From Verrucomicrobiota bacterium (GTDB taxonomy: Bacteria; Verrucomicrobiota; Verrucomicrobiia; Limisphaerales; JADLHS01): 64,000 nt of DNA. Location: contig JAKQDQ010000041.1 of assembly GCA_029573725.1 (NCBI GenBank), positions 108,390-172,389 of the forward strand, written 5' to 3'. The notes under the pieces were generated by a model. It was not told where the DNA came from and searched no databases. It was given only the letters and a program-made list of their open reading frames with translations. This document shows positions 18,463 through 26,703 of this stretch, in pieces. Each line of letters opens with the position of its first letter. Position 1 is the first letter of the stretch. Position numbers and translations under genes: made by a program.

Positions 18463-19470
18463 ATGAATTTTGAATCCCTGCCGCGCCTGCAGCTCGCCCA
18501 GTTGCCAACGCCGCTGATGCGGTTGGGGCGATTGACCCGGAAGCTGGGCGGACCGCAACTCTGGATCAAACGTGATGACCAGACCGGGCTGGCGCTCGGG
18601 GGCAACAAAGTCAGGAAACTGGAGTTTCTGGTCGGTGCCGCGCTGGCCCAGGGCGCGGATACCCTGGTGACCCTGGGCGCCGTTCAATCCAATCATTGCC
18701 GGCAAACCGCAGCGGCGGCCGCAGTGGCGGGCTTGTCGTGTGAATTGCTGCTCAATGGCCGGCCGCCAGAATGCTCGAACGGCAACCTGCTGCTTGATGA
18801 ATTGCTGGGGGCAACAGTGCATTGGATCGAACGCGCGCAACGGGCGGAGAAATTGCGGCAGTTGGAAACGGAACTGTGCAGGAAAGGCGCCAAGCCCTAC
18901 GTCATTCCGGTCGGCGGTTCGAACGGTCTGGGGGCGTTGGGGTACGTGGTCGCCATGCAGGAGTTGCAGGCGCAATTACGCGCCCACGGGTCAAGGGTGG
19001 ATCATCTGGTGGTGGCTTCGAGTTCGGGAGGGACGCAAGCGGGCATGGTGCTGGGAGCGCGCCTCGCGGGCTTTGCCGGACGCGTGACCGGAATATCAAT
19101 TGATCGGAATGATCCGGGCGGCTTCGAGTACGAGGACGAGGTTGCCCAGATGGCGACGGACTGCGCCCGACAGATCGGGAGCGCCGAACGGCTGACACGC
19201 GCGGACGTTCACGTCGCATACGGATACCGGGGCGGTGGCTACGGCGTCCTGGGTGAATTGGAACGCCAGGCCATTCGCCTGCTGGCCAGGGAGGAAGGCA
19301 TCTTTTTGGATCCGGTTTACACGGGACGCGCATTTGGCGCGTTGCTGGATTTGATCCGGAAAGGACAATTCCAGCGCGATGAATCGGTCTTGTTCTGGCA
19401 CACCGGTGGCGCGCCGGCGTTGTTTGCCCAGGCCCGCGAATTAGCGGTGCCGCCCCGGGGACAACCGTGA
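18463..19470 (+). CDS. PLP-dependent D-cysteine desulfhydrase / ACC deaminase family
   Basis: A 335-residue fold-type II PLP enzyme. The lysine that binds PLP lies in GGNKVRKLEFLVGAAL; LVTLGAVQSNHCRQTAAAAA and ASSSGGTQAGMVLGARL (phosphate-binding loop) are typical of the D-cysteine desulfhydrase/1-aminocyclopropane-1-carboxylate deaminase group. The ATG at 18463 starts the conserved region (NFESLPRLQLAQLPTPL); the frame extends to 18427 without support. Release of pyruvate, sulfide and ammonia from D-cysteine is the likelier reaction in bacteria, but deaminase activity cannot be excluded from sequence alone. Confidence 0.85.
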   Translation: MNFESLPRLQLAQLPTPLMRLGRLTRKLGGPQLWIKRDDQTGLALGGNKVRKLEFLVGAALAQGADTLVTLGAVQSNHCRQTAAAAAVAGLSCELLLNGRPPECSNGNLLLDELLGATVHWIERAQRAEKLRQLETELCRKGAKPYVIPVGGSNGLGALGYVVAMQELQAQLRAHGSRVDHLVVASSSGGTQAGMVLGARLAGFAGRVTGISIDRNDPGGFEYEDEVAQMATDCARQIGSAERLTRADVHVAYGYRGGGYGVLGELERQAIRLLAREEGIFLDPVYTGRAFGALLDLIRKGQFQRDESVLFWHTGGAPALFAQARELAVPPRGQP

Positions 19471-19515
19471 GACGAAGGCCCGGATTGCACCCATGAGGCG
19501 GGAGGATAAAACGCG

Positions 19516-19550
19516 GCGGGCTTTGGCTGGACGACCCAACCAAAGCCCGC
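19516..19550 (-). terminator. Hairpin between convergent genes, likely terminator
   Basis: Arms 19516-19526 (GCGGGCTTTGG) and 19540-19550 are perfectly complementary over 11 bp with a 13-nt loop. On the minus strand the stem is followed closely by GTTTTATCC, so it fits best as terminator of the LamG/Ig gene ending at 19585. It may also stop transcription from the desulfhydrase side. Confidence 0.7.
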
Positions 19551-19584
19551 ACGCTCCGGATTAATTGATGCTGCGCTTCCGGTG

Positions 19585-21531
19585 TTACTGTCGCACGCGG
19601 AAGAACTGGTTGCCGGTGGGGTTGGCAATGATGTGGGGCGAGGCGGCTCCGGTGACTTCAGTCCAGGGGCCACTGGGCGTGGGCGCACTTTCCAGCGCGC
19701 TCCCGGTCCAGACAATGGTGATGGAATTGCCCGAGCGCGTCGCCTTCAGACTGACGCCAACGGGAATCTTGCCTGGGGTGGCCCCGCCCAGGGCGGCAAT
19801 TTCAACATCGGTCATGCGTCCGCTCCGGATTTGGATGCTGCTGATATACATGGGTTGCAGGTCGCCATCTTCATCCCCCAGCAACAGGGCGGAGGACTCC
19901 AACGACCAGCGCATGTCCACGCTGCCCCCCGCCAAGACGTTGGTGCTGTTGGAGAGGTATTGCGCATCATGCACGCCCATTGGCGAGGCCCCGATGGGTG
20001 CCGTAAGGACGCTGACTCCATCAATGTACTTGCCAAACTCGCGCTGGGTCAGATCAAAGGCCAGCACCACCCGGTGCCACTCGTCCGGGGTGAGGTTGCC
20101 CTGGTAGCTTCCAGAAATTCCCAAGCCGTTGGCGCCATTGAAGAAGGCTTCGGCATCGTTGGTGTTTCCAGTTCCGGTCTGCAGCAACGCCCGGTACCCG
20201 GCGCTGGTGTTGGGGCTGAGCAGATCGAAAATCAGGGTGTATTGATTGGCGTTGGTGCCGCCGCCGTTGCCGCCGATGTTATGGGTCATGACATAGCCTC
20301 CCCAGGAAGCAACGCTGGGGGCAAAGTACATCACATTGACCGGCTGTCCGCCGATATCGCTGATGCCGAAGCTGGTGGTGGTGCCAAATTGCGTGTCCTG
20401 CTGCACGGTGGCATCGAAATACTGCAGCGGTTCACCGATCGTGGCGTTCAGGTTGCCCTGGTTGAAATCCCATTGCCCCGTGACGGAGTTACCCGGAGCC
20501 GGTCCCACCGTGAGCACGGATGGCGGGGCGCTCGTGGCGTTTTGAAGACCGTTATTCACTACGAGGGTATAGCTGCCGGAATCCGAGACTTGCACATTCA
20601 TGATGCGCAGGTTGGCGTTGGTTTGGTCAGGCACGGCCGAGCCGTTCCGATACCACTGATAGGCATAGGTGCCGGTGCCCACGACGTAACTGGTGAAGTA
20701 GGTCCCATTCATGCCCACCACATCGGAAACGTTGGTGGAATTGACGGTGACGCTCAGATCGGTGAAAACGGGGATATTCGTGGGAATGCCGGCGGCAGTG
20801 GCTTTGCCGAGCGCAAAAACATCCGTGTCCGACAACACGTCATCGCGAAACTGGAGGCTGTTGACGAAGCCGGGTGCCGTTTCGCCATCGTTGTCCGTGA
20901 ACAACAATACCTGGTACCCTGGCGACAGCGCCCAGCGGCCGTCCGGCTGGCCCAATGTCTGTTCACCGACCCGGATGCCATCCACATATTTGCGCAACAC
21001 CTGGAGGTCCACCGCGTTTGTGGGGTCATAGACGAGGTCAAAGACGAAGGCCACGCGGTGCCAGACGTCGGGCGTGAGCAGGCCATTGTACACCGAGCTG
21101 ATGCCGATGCCGTTGCCTCCGTCCACAAACAGGTCGGCATCATTGAGGTTGTCCAGGGTGTCAATCTGGATTAGACCGCGATAATCGCCCGAGCTGCCCG
21201 CAGGGTACATGATGTCCATCACCAGCGAGTATTTGTTGCCCAGACCATACGGCGCCGTGGCTGGCACGTCGGGAGTCGCCAGATAGCCCTCGGTAGAGGT
21301 GCAAGCCGGAAAATTCATGACGACGGCAGTCTGCCCGTCAATGGTGGCGGTGGTGAAAGTGGTTGGGGTGGTGGCGCCGTAATAAACAGCGGCATAGTCT
21401 TGCATATCCTGGCCGACGGTGGCCACGAAGTTGCTGTTGTTGAAGTCCCATTGCGCGGTAACCGCGGCGTAGGACGGGAGACCTGCGCCAACCGCCAAGG
21501 CCACCACCATTTCGAAGATGCACTTTTTCAT
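19585..21531 (-). CDS. Exported protein with two LamG-like domains around an Ig-like domain
   Basis: The start MKKCIFEMVVALAVGAGLPSYA is a signal peptide. Two jelly-roll (LamG/concanavalin-like) units follow, at about 25-230 and 345-560. Each has a TPDVWHRVAFVFDL or TPDEWHRVVLAFDL strand and a KYVDG/KYIDG strand. Between them is an Ig-like segment (YQWYRNGSAVPDQTNANL, SDSGSYTLVVNNG). The last 40 residues (SGPWTEVTGAASP, ending FFRVRQ) form a small C-terminal module shared with many exported verrucomicrobial proteins, possibly a sorting signal. Probably extracellular; ligand unknown. No Shine-Dalgarno precedes the start; a hexamer repeat lies there instead. Confidence 0.85.
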   Translation of the reverse strand: MKKCIFEMVVALAVGAGLPSYAAVTAQWDFNNSNFVATVGQDMQDYAAVYYGATTPTTFTTATIDGQTAVVMNFPACTSTEGYLATPDVPATAPYGLGNKYSLVMDIMYPAGSSGDYRGLIQIDTLDNLNDADLFVDGGNGIGISSVYNGLLTPDVWHRVAFVFDLVYDPTNAVDLQVLRKYVDGIRVGEQTLGQPDGRWALSPGYQVLLFTDNDGETAPGFVNSLQFRDDVLSDTDVFALGKATAAGIPTNIPVFTDLSVTVNSTNVSDVVGMNGTYFTSYVVGTGTYAYQWYRNGSAVPDQTNANLRIMNVQVSDSGSYTLVVNNGLQNATSAPPSVLTVGPAPGNSVTGQWDFNQGNLNATIGEPLQYFDATVQQDTQFGTTTSFGISDIGGQPVNVMYFAPSVASWGGYVMTHNIGGNGGGTNANQYTLIFDLLSPNTSAGYRALLQTGTGNTNDAEAFFNGANGLGISGSYQGNLTPDEWHRVVLAFDLTQREFGKYIDGVSVLTAPIGASPMGVHDAQYLSNSTNVLAGGSVDMRWSLESSALLLGDEDGDLQPMYISSIQIRSGRMTDVEIAALGGATPGKIPVGVSLKATRSGNSITIVWTGSALESAPTPSGPWTEVTGAASPHIIANPTGNQFFRVRQ

Positions 21532-21535
21532 GAGT

Positions 21536-21553
21536 TTGTGATTGTGATTGTGA
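21536..21553. repeat. Three tandem TTGTGA hexamers in the 5' leader
   Basis: Plus-strand TTGTGA x3 (TCACAA on the transcribed sense) lies 4 nt before the ATG of the exported LamG protein, exactly where a ribosome-binding site would be. A change in copy number would shift leader length by six bases. Confidence 0.75.
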
Positions 21554-21792
21554 TTCGGTCTAGTAGCAAAATTATCATAGGGCAGTTTCGGCTTAATATC
21601 GCCCGTTTAGGGGAGGGAAAAATACTGCGCGGGACGGATCGCCGCCCGAGTGGGCGGCCCGATCCGGATTGCACCCGAGCCGGAAGGCGGGGGCGGGACC
21701 GTGGCGCGGACAAAGTTGGGTTTGACGCACCCCAAGCCGGTCGTGGATGCTGGCAATGGCAAATCCGTCACCCGGCCAGCCGGATTTAAACA

Positions 21793-22806
21793 ATGCGCAA
21801 GACCTCACGCCCTGCAAGCTCAAAGTCCGCCGCCGCGGCGCCCCATGCCGATTGCGTTGCAACAGTGGTGCAACGCAAGTATCTGGCGGATCTCCGTCCG
21901 GCGGTTGCCGGCGAATTCTCCGCGCGGATTGAGCATGAGCAGCGCTATGCGTTTTTTCCGCTGGGGACGAATCAACGAGACCGCGCCGTCACCAGGGCCG
22001 CAACCATTCGCCGCACCGTGGCCCAGTGGGGCTGGTCGCAAGCCGATGCCCGGTTCATTCGCGAATTCACCCTGGCCATCTTCTGGCTGCTCAACCCGCT
22101 GACCTGCACGTACGCCACGCTGTTTACGGCGCGGACGCAACCGGCCCGGGTTCGGAAGCCCGGTGAATGTTCCGCGCGGCTGATCTTTTACGAGCCGGAA
22201 GCCGCAGTGCGCTGGGGGATGCTGGAGTGGCTCAATTTGCTGGCTGATTTCGAGTGCACCGGTGCGCACGGTTCCACAACCGACTTTTTGAAGGACGTCA
22301 AGCGCCACCGGCCCGATCTGGTGCTGTACCACGATCCCCCGTGCGCAAGCGACAGCGCCGCGCTGAAGGCACGACTCACCAAGGAGTGTCCGGACCAGGC
22401 GGCTTTTCCGTTTGGAGTGTACCGGGACAGCGAACACGCCTGGTACTCGGTGACCGGTGTGGACGGCGGTTATTATTACCGCCGCCGCCCGCCGACCCAG
22501 TTGTTCGAACCCGTTTCCGGGTTGTGGCCGGACGGAAAACCGGATCGTAATCTGGTCGAGTCGCGAATCCGCCATCACATGCGGACGTTGTTTGGCCTGC
22601 GGACCGCTCCCGAACAGAATTTCCCGGGACTGACCAAACGCGAATGTGATGTACTGATGGGGCTGCGCCAGGGGCACACGGACAAAAGTCTGGCTGCCCG
22701 GTTGGGGATTAGTTCCTGGACGGTGCATACGCACATGAAAAGCCTGTTTGACAAACTTGGGGTGCACACCCGGGCCGAGGCGGTGGCGAAATTTTTTCAG
22801 AAGTAG
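21793..22806 (+). CDS. LuxR-type transcriptional regulator with an unassigned N-terminal domain
   Basis: The last 65 residues are a LuxR/GerE helix-turn-helix: GLTKRECDVLMGLRQGHTDK, then LAARLGISSWTVHTHMKSLF and DKLGVHTRAEAVAKF. The first 270 residues match no receiver domain I recognise: there is no phospho-acceptor Asp context or Walker motif. They include SARLIFYEPEAAVRWGMLEWL and VLYHDPPCASDSAALKARLT, which could be a sensory fold. Target genes cannot be deduced; the nearest divergent gene is the exported LamG protein. The start at 21793 has no strong ribosome site, so the N-terminus is uncertain. Confidence 0.8.
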   Translation: MRKTSRPASSKSAAAAPHADCVATVVQRKYLADLRPAVAGEFSARIEHEQRYAFFPLGTNQRDRAVTRAATIRRTVAQWGWSQADARFIREFTLAIFWLLNPLTCTYATLFTARTQPARVRKPGECSARLIFYEPEAAVRWGMLEWLNLLADFECTGAHGSTTDFLKDVKRHRPDLVLYHDPPCASDSAALKARLTKECPDQAAFPFGVYRDSEHAWYSVTGVDGGYYYRRRPPTQLFEPVSGLWPDGKPDRNLVESRIRHHMRTLFGLRTAPEQNFPGLTKRECDVLMGLRQGHTDKSLAARLGISSWTVHTHMKSLFDKLGVHTRAEAVAKFFQK

Positions 22807-22871
22807 CGCAAATTGCTTGCGCGATTAGCAAATTTCGGGCTGCTCAATTCCTTCAAAATGACTCGCCCCAT

Positions 22872-24011
22872 TCAACTCGCCTTGATGGATCGCCGGGAAA
22901 CTTTCGGTGCGGATGTTATCACGGCCGTTTCGCGCAAATAATTCAGCGGCCAGCCGTTTGCAAATTCGGAGCGGACCAGTCGCACTGCCACTTGCTCGGG
23001 CACGGTTGAATCTCGCGAGACCCACAACTGATGGTTGCAAATCGCCAGCATGGCACGATCGCCCTGGCTGTCGCCCACGCCCAGATACGGGCGGCGTCCG
23101 ATTGCATCCAGGATGCAGGCCACCTTGCCGGAATAGGTCGGCAACGGATACGCAAGCCGGTTGGTGAGCTTGAGCCGGTTGAGCGCCTGGATTTGCAGTT
23201 GCGCGTATTCGGAATTCTCGCGCACCAGCAGTGCGTCCTTGTAGAGACGAGCCTTGGCATCGGTCAGCAAACAGGAAACGCCGATCACCTGGTCGGCGCG
23301 GATGCCCCTGCTGGCGCCGCGCGCTCGCAGCAGTGGATTCAACGCCTCCAGTACGGCGGTGCGCACCGTCCAGACGTTGCTGGCAGAGACGATCCAGACA
23401 TCGTAGGCGTGACGAATTAATTCCGCCAACAACTCCACCACTTCGGGATGAAAGCGTGGAACGGGAATGGGCGTGCTTTCCGGCGTGACCTGCAGCACCG
23501 TCGGTTGGCCGGCGCGCCCCAGCGCCAGCACCTGGCGCGTCGCGGTCACGACGTCGGCCACGCGCATCCCGGCCATCACCTCCAACGCCCAGGTGTAGCC
23601 GGTGGCGTAAGGGCGCGGGTCCGCCGGTCCGTGCGCGGTCGGCCGCAACAGGGCCAGGTAATAATCCACCAGGCTGGGGAACGCCTCGAGCGTGCGGCGC
23701 GAGCCGCCGGCGGGGCGAAACGCGGGGGAGATGCCGACGGGCAGCGATTCCGGCGTCAACCGCCCCGAGCGGGCCAGGTACGCCAGCGTGGCTTCCCCGA
23801 GATCGTGGCGGGTGATCGTGTTGTCGAAATCAAACACCACCGGCAGATGCCGGCCCGCACCGCGTTGGATCACTTTCCAGACCGCCGCGCGACCACCACG
23901 CTCCCATGGTCGTGCCGCTCCGGTGGCAGGACGGCGGGCCGTTCGGGAGGACTTCGTGATGTTCTTCGTGATGTTTTTGGCGGTCATGGGCGTTGTGGTC
24001 AGCCGTTGCAA
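22872..24011 (-). CDS. HAD-superfamily phosphatase, phosphoserine-phosphatase-like
   Basis: All HAD motifs are visible: VVFDFDNTITRHDLGEATLA (motif I, two Asp), DVWIVSASN (motif II), the motif-III Lys in SGKVACI and YLGVGDSQGDRAML (motif IV). The long insert after motif I is a cap domain of the SerB/PSP-like class. The substrate is not predictable; homologues act on phosphorylated metabolites. The first 45 residues are basic and low-complexity (KNITKNITKSS, encoded by a 12-bp tandem duplication at 23952-23975), so the true start may be the Met at about 23987 or later. It is divergent from the alcohol dehydrogenase. Confidence 0.8.
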   Translation of the reverse strand: MQRLTTTPMTAKNITKNITKSSRTARRPATGAARPWERGGRAAVWKVIQRGAGRHLPVVFDFDNTITRHDLGEATLAYLARSGRLTPESLPVGISPAFRPAGGSRRTLEAFPSLVDYYLALLRPTAHGPADPRPYATGYTWALEVMAGMRVADVVTATRQVLALGRAGQPTVLQVTPESTPIPVPRFHPEVVELLAELIRHAYDVWIVSASNVWTVRTAVLEALNPLLRARGASRGIRADQVIGVSCLLTDAKARLYKDALLVRENSEYAQLQIQALNRLKLTNRLAYPLPTYSGKVACILDAIGRRPYLGVGDSQGDRAMLAICNHQLWVSRDSTVPEQVAVRLVRSEFANGWPLNYLRETAVITSAPKVSRRSIKAS

Positions 24012-24121
24012 AACAAACGCCGGGGTATTAACAGGAAACCGGCGGGTGGGCCATCGCCTTTTTAGGGGAGCGCATGAGACTTGTCAGATGGCGCGCATTG
24101 CTTTAGAAAGCACCACTGCAC

Positions 24122-25276
24122 ATGAAGATCACGACGTTCTCGTTTCCCACCCCGACGGTTTTTGGTGCCGGCAGTGTGGCGCAGTTGCGCGCGCGCATCG
24201 TGCCGATGGGGATGCACCGGCCGCTGGTGGTGACGGATCCGGGGTTGGTGACCACCGCCGCGTTTCAATTGCTTGCGCAGGCTCTCGGGGTTGAGCGGCG
24301 GGACCGGGATTGGTTTGTCTTTTCCGGTGTGCATCCCAATCCGGTGGAGCAGGACGTGCGGGATGCGGCGGCGGCGTTTCGCGCGCACCAGTGCGACGGG
24401 GTCATTGCCATGGGCGGAGGCAGTCCGCTGGACGTGGGCAAGGCGGCGCGCTTGCTGGTGAAGCGGCCCGGATTTGATTTTGCCCGGTTTTACGATGAAT
24501 CCGACTGGTCCCATCTCGCTCCGTGCGTGGCCATACCCACCACCGCCGGCACGGGCAGTGAGGTGGGACGGAGCTCGGTGATCACCCTGGATGCAACTCA
24601 TCGCAAGGCGGTATTGTTCCATCCCGAATTGCTGGCCGGGCTGGTCATTCTGGACCCGCAGCTCACCGTGGGATTGCCGCCCAAACTGACCGCCGCCACC
24701 GGCGCGGATGCGCTGACCCATTGCATTGAGAGTTTCACCTGCCCGCAATTTCATCCCTTGTGCGACGGCATCGCGCTGGAGGGAATCCACCTGATCGTTG
24801 ACGCCTTGCCGCGCGCTTACCGCGACGGGAGTGATCTTGAGGCGCGGGGCCGCATGCTCGTCGCGGCGGCGATGGGCGCGGTGGCATTTCAAAAGGATCT
24901 GGGGGTGGTGCATTCGCTGGCGCATCCGCTCTCAACAGTTTGCGGATTGCATCATGGGCTGGCCAATGCCCTTTGCCTGGTGGCCGGCATGAGGTTCTGC
25001 GCCGACCGGAAACCGGGCATTTACCGCCGGGTTGGCGTGGCCTGCGGTCTGGATGTGCTGCAGGGTGCCGATGCGGAGGCGGATCAAAGGACCATTCAAT
25101 TCATTGCCGATTTCCTGGGCGGGATGGGCCTCAACACCCGGCTGGAGGCGCATGGCGTCCGGCACGAACACCTCGAGGCGCTCGTAGCCCAGGCGGTGGC
25201 TGATCCCTGTCATCAAACGAATGTCGTCCCGGTGTCGCCTGAAGATTTCCGGAAGCTGTATCTCGAAGTGCTATGA
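24122..25276 (+). CDS. Iron-containing (group III) alcohol dehydrogenase
   Basis: A 384-residue NAD(P)-dependent metal alcohol dehydrogenase. Evidence: the nucleotide-binding GGGSPLDVGKAARLL, PTTAGTGSEVGRSSVI, and metal ligands Asp196 and His200 in TGADALTHCIESF. Two further histidine ligands sit in SLAHPLSTVCGLHHGLANAL. It interconverts an alcohol and an aldehyde or semialdehyde. The next gene is an aldehyde dehydrogenase overlapping it by 4 bp (ATGA), so the pair could carry alcohol to acid. The specific substrate is open; this family includes 4-hydroxybutyrate, 1,3-propanediol and lactaldehyde reductases. Confidence 0.92.
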   Translation: MKITTFSFPTPTVFGAGSVAQLRARIVPMGMHRPLVVTDPGLVTTAAFQLLAQALGVERRDRDWFVFSGVHPNPVEQDVRDAAAAFRAHQCDGVIAMGGGSPLDVGKAARLLVKRPGFDFARFYDESDWSHLAPCVAIPTTAGTGSEVGRSSVITLDATHRKAVLFHPELLAGLVILDPQLTVGLPPKLTAATGADALTHCIESFTCPQFHPLCDGIALEGIHLIVDALPRAYRDGSDLEARGRMLVAAAMGAVAFQKDLGVVHSLAHPLSTVCGLHHGLANALCLVAGMRFCADRKPGIYRRVGVACGLDVLQGADAEADQRTIQFIADFLGGMGLNTRLEAHGVRHEHLEALVAQAVADPCHQTNVVPVSPEDFRKLYLEVL

Positions 25277-26703
25277 AGTATCCCACCCAGCTCTTTATTG
25301 ACGGTGCGTATCGCGAGGCTGGCGCCGGCCGGCGCATCCCGCTCGTCAATCCGGCCACGGAAGCGGTTTTTTGTGAGGTGGCGGCGGCGGATTCCGCCGA
25401 GGCCGGCGCCGCCGTCGAATCCGCCCATCGCGCCTGGACCAATGGCTGGCGGGATCTGCCCCCCGGCAAACGCGCGGCCCTGCTGTTCGCCGTGGCGCGC
25501 CAGCTCCGCGAGCATCTCGAGGAAATCGCCCGGCTCGAAATGGAGCAGATTGGCAAGCCCATCAGCGATGCGCGGGATGAGGCCGGACTGGGCGCGCGTG
25601 TGTTCGAGTATTACGCCGGGGCAATTGCACAGTTCGGCGGACAAACTCTGCCGGTGGCGCGCGGGGGATTTGATTTCACTCTGCGCCAGCCAATGGGAGT
25701 GGTTGCTGCCATTGTGCCGTGGAATTTTCCCTTCCCCATTGCGTGCTGGAAGGCGGCGCCGGCACTGGCGGCCGGGAATTGCGTCGTCCTCAAGCCGGCC
25801 TCCCTTTCGCCGCTGACCGCACTCAAACTGGGCGAACTGGCGCAGGCGGCTGGCTTGCCGCCCGGCGTGTTGCAGATCGTGCCCGGCCCCGGGGGCGCGA
25901 TTGGCGAAGCGTTGATCACCCATCCGCGCGTGCGGAAAGTTTCGCTCACCGGTTCGACGGAAGTGGGCCGCCGCGCCATGGAACTGGCCGCGCGTGATTT
26001 CAAGCGGGTCTCGCTGGAACTGGGGGGCAAATCCCCGAACATCATCTTTGCGGATGCGGACTGGGAACTGGCCGCGGATACTTCGCCTTTAAGCGTATTT
26101 GCCAACACCGGCCAGGATTGCTGCGCCCGCAGCCGGGTGTTTATCGAGCGCCCGATTTACGAGCGCTTCGTCGAGCGGTTCGTGGCCGCAACGCAAAAAC
26201 TGGTCGTCGGTGACCCGGCCCGGACGGAAACACAATTGGGGCCCCTGGCCTCCGCCCAGCAACGCGCCACGGTCGAGGCGTATCTGAACGACGCGCGGCA
26301 GGGCGGCGCAAAATTCGCCTGCGGCGGCGGCCGATTGCCGGGCCGGGGCTTTTATCTGGAGCCGACCATCTTGTTGGAGGTCGAAAAAACCGGGCGCTGC
26401 TGGCGGGAGGAAATTTTTGGTCCGGTCGTCTGTCTGACGCCGTTTACGGAGGAAGCCGCCATGCTGGCGGAAGTGAACGACTCGCCGTTTGGCCTCAGCG
26501 GCTCGATCTGGACGAACGATCTGCGCCGGGCGCTGCGGGTGGCGCGCCGCGTGGAGAGCGGCGTGCTGAGCATCAACTCCCACAGCAGCGTTCACGTCGA
26601 GGCGCCGTTTGGCGGCTACAAACAAAGCGGGATCGGCCGCGATCTCGGGATGGCCGCTCTCGAAGGTTATACCGAGTTGAAAAATGTGTACGTGGCCGAA
26701 TGA
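25273..26703 (+). CDS. NAD(P)-dependent aldehyde dehydrogenase
   Basis: A 476-residue ALDH-superfamily enzyme. Present are the substrate/cofactor segment VAAIVPWNFPFPIACWKAAP, the nucleotide-binding KVSLTGSTEVGRRAM, the general-base Glu in VSLELGGKSPNI and the catalytic Cys283 in NTGQDCCARSRVF. The C-terminal EAPFGGYKQSGIGRDLG is close to betaine-aldehyde and gamma-aminobutyraldehyde dehydrogenases. It is translationally coupled to the alcohol dehydrogenase before it and to the glutamine-synthetase-like gene after it. That neighbourhood suggests an amino- or gamma-glutamyl-aldehyde substrate (inference). Confidence 0.93.
   Translation: MKYPTQLFIDGAYREAGAGRRIPLVNPATEAVFCEVAAADSAEAGAAVESAHRAWTNGWRDLPPGKRAALLFAVARQLREHLEEIARLEMEQIGKPISDARDEAGLGARVFEYYAGAIAQFGGQTLPVARGGFDFTLRQPMGVVAAIVPWNFPFPIACWKAAPALAAGNCVVLKPASLSPLTALKLGELAQAAGLPPGVLQIVPGPGGAIGEALITHPRVRKVSLTGSTEVGRRAMELAARDFKRVSLELGGKSPNIIFADADWELAADTSPLSVFANTGQDCCARSRVFIERPIYERFVERFVAATQKLVVGDPARTETQLGPLASAQQRATVEAYLNDARQGGAKFACGGGRLPGRGFYLEPTILLEVEKTGRCWREEIFGPVVCLTPFTEEAAMLAEVNDSPFGLSGSIWTNDLRRALRVARRVESGVLSINSHSSVHVEAPFGGYKQSGIGRDLGMAALEGYTELKNVYVAE

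Noticed and set aside
22806..22822. Terminator between the LuxR and HAD genes
   Set aside because: The stem GCGCAA/TTGCGC has only 6 bp and no T-tract follows.
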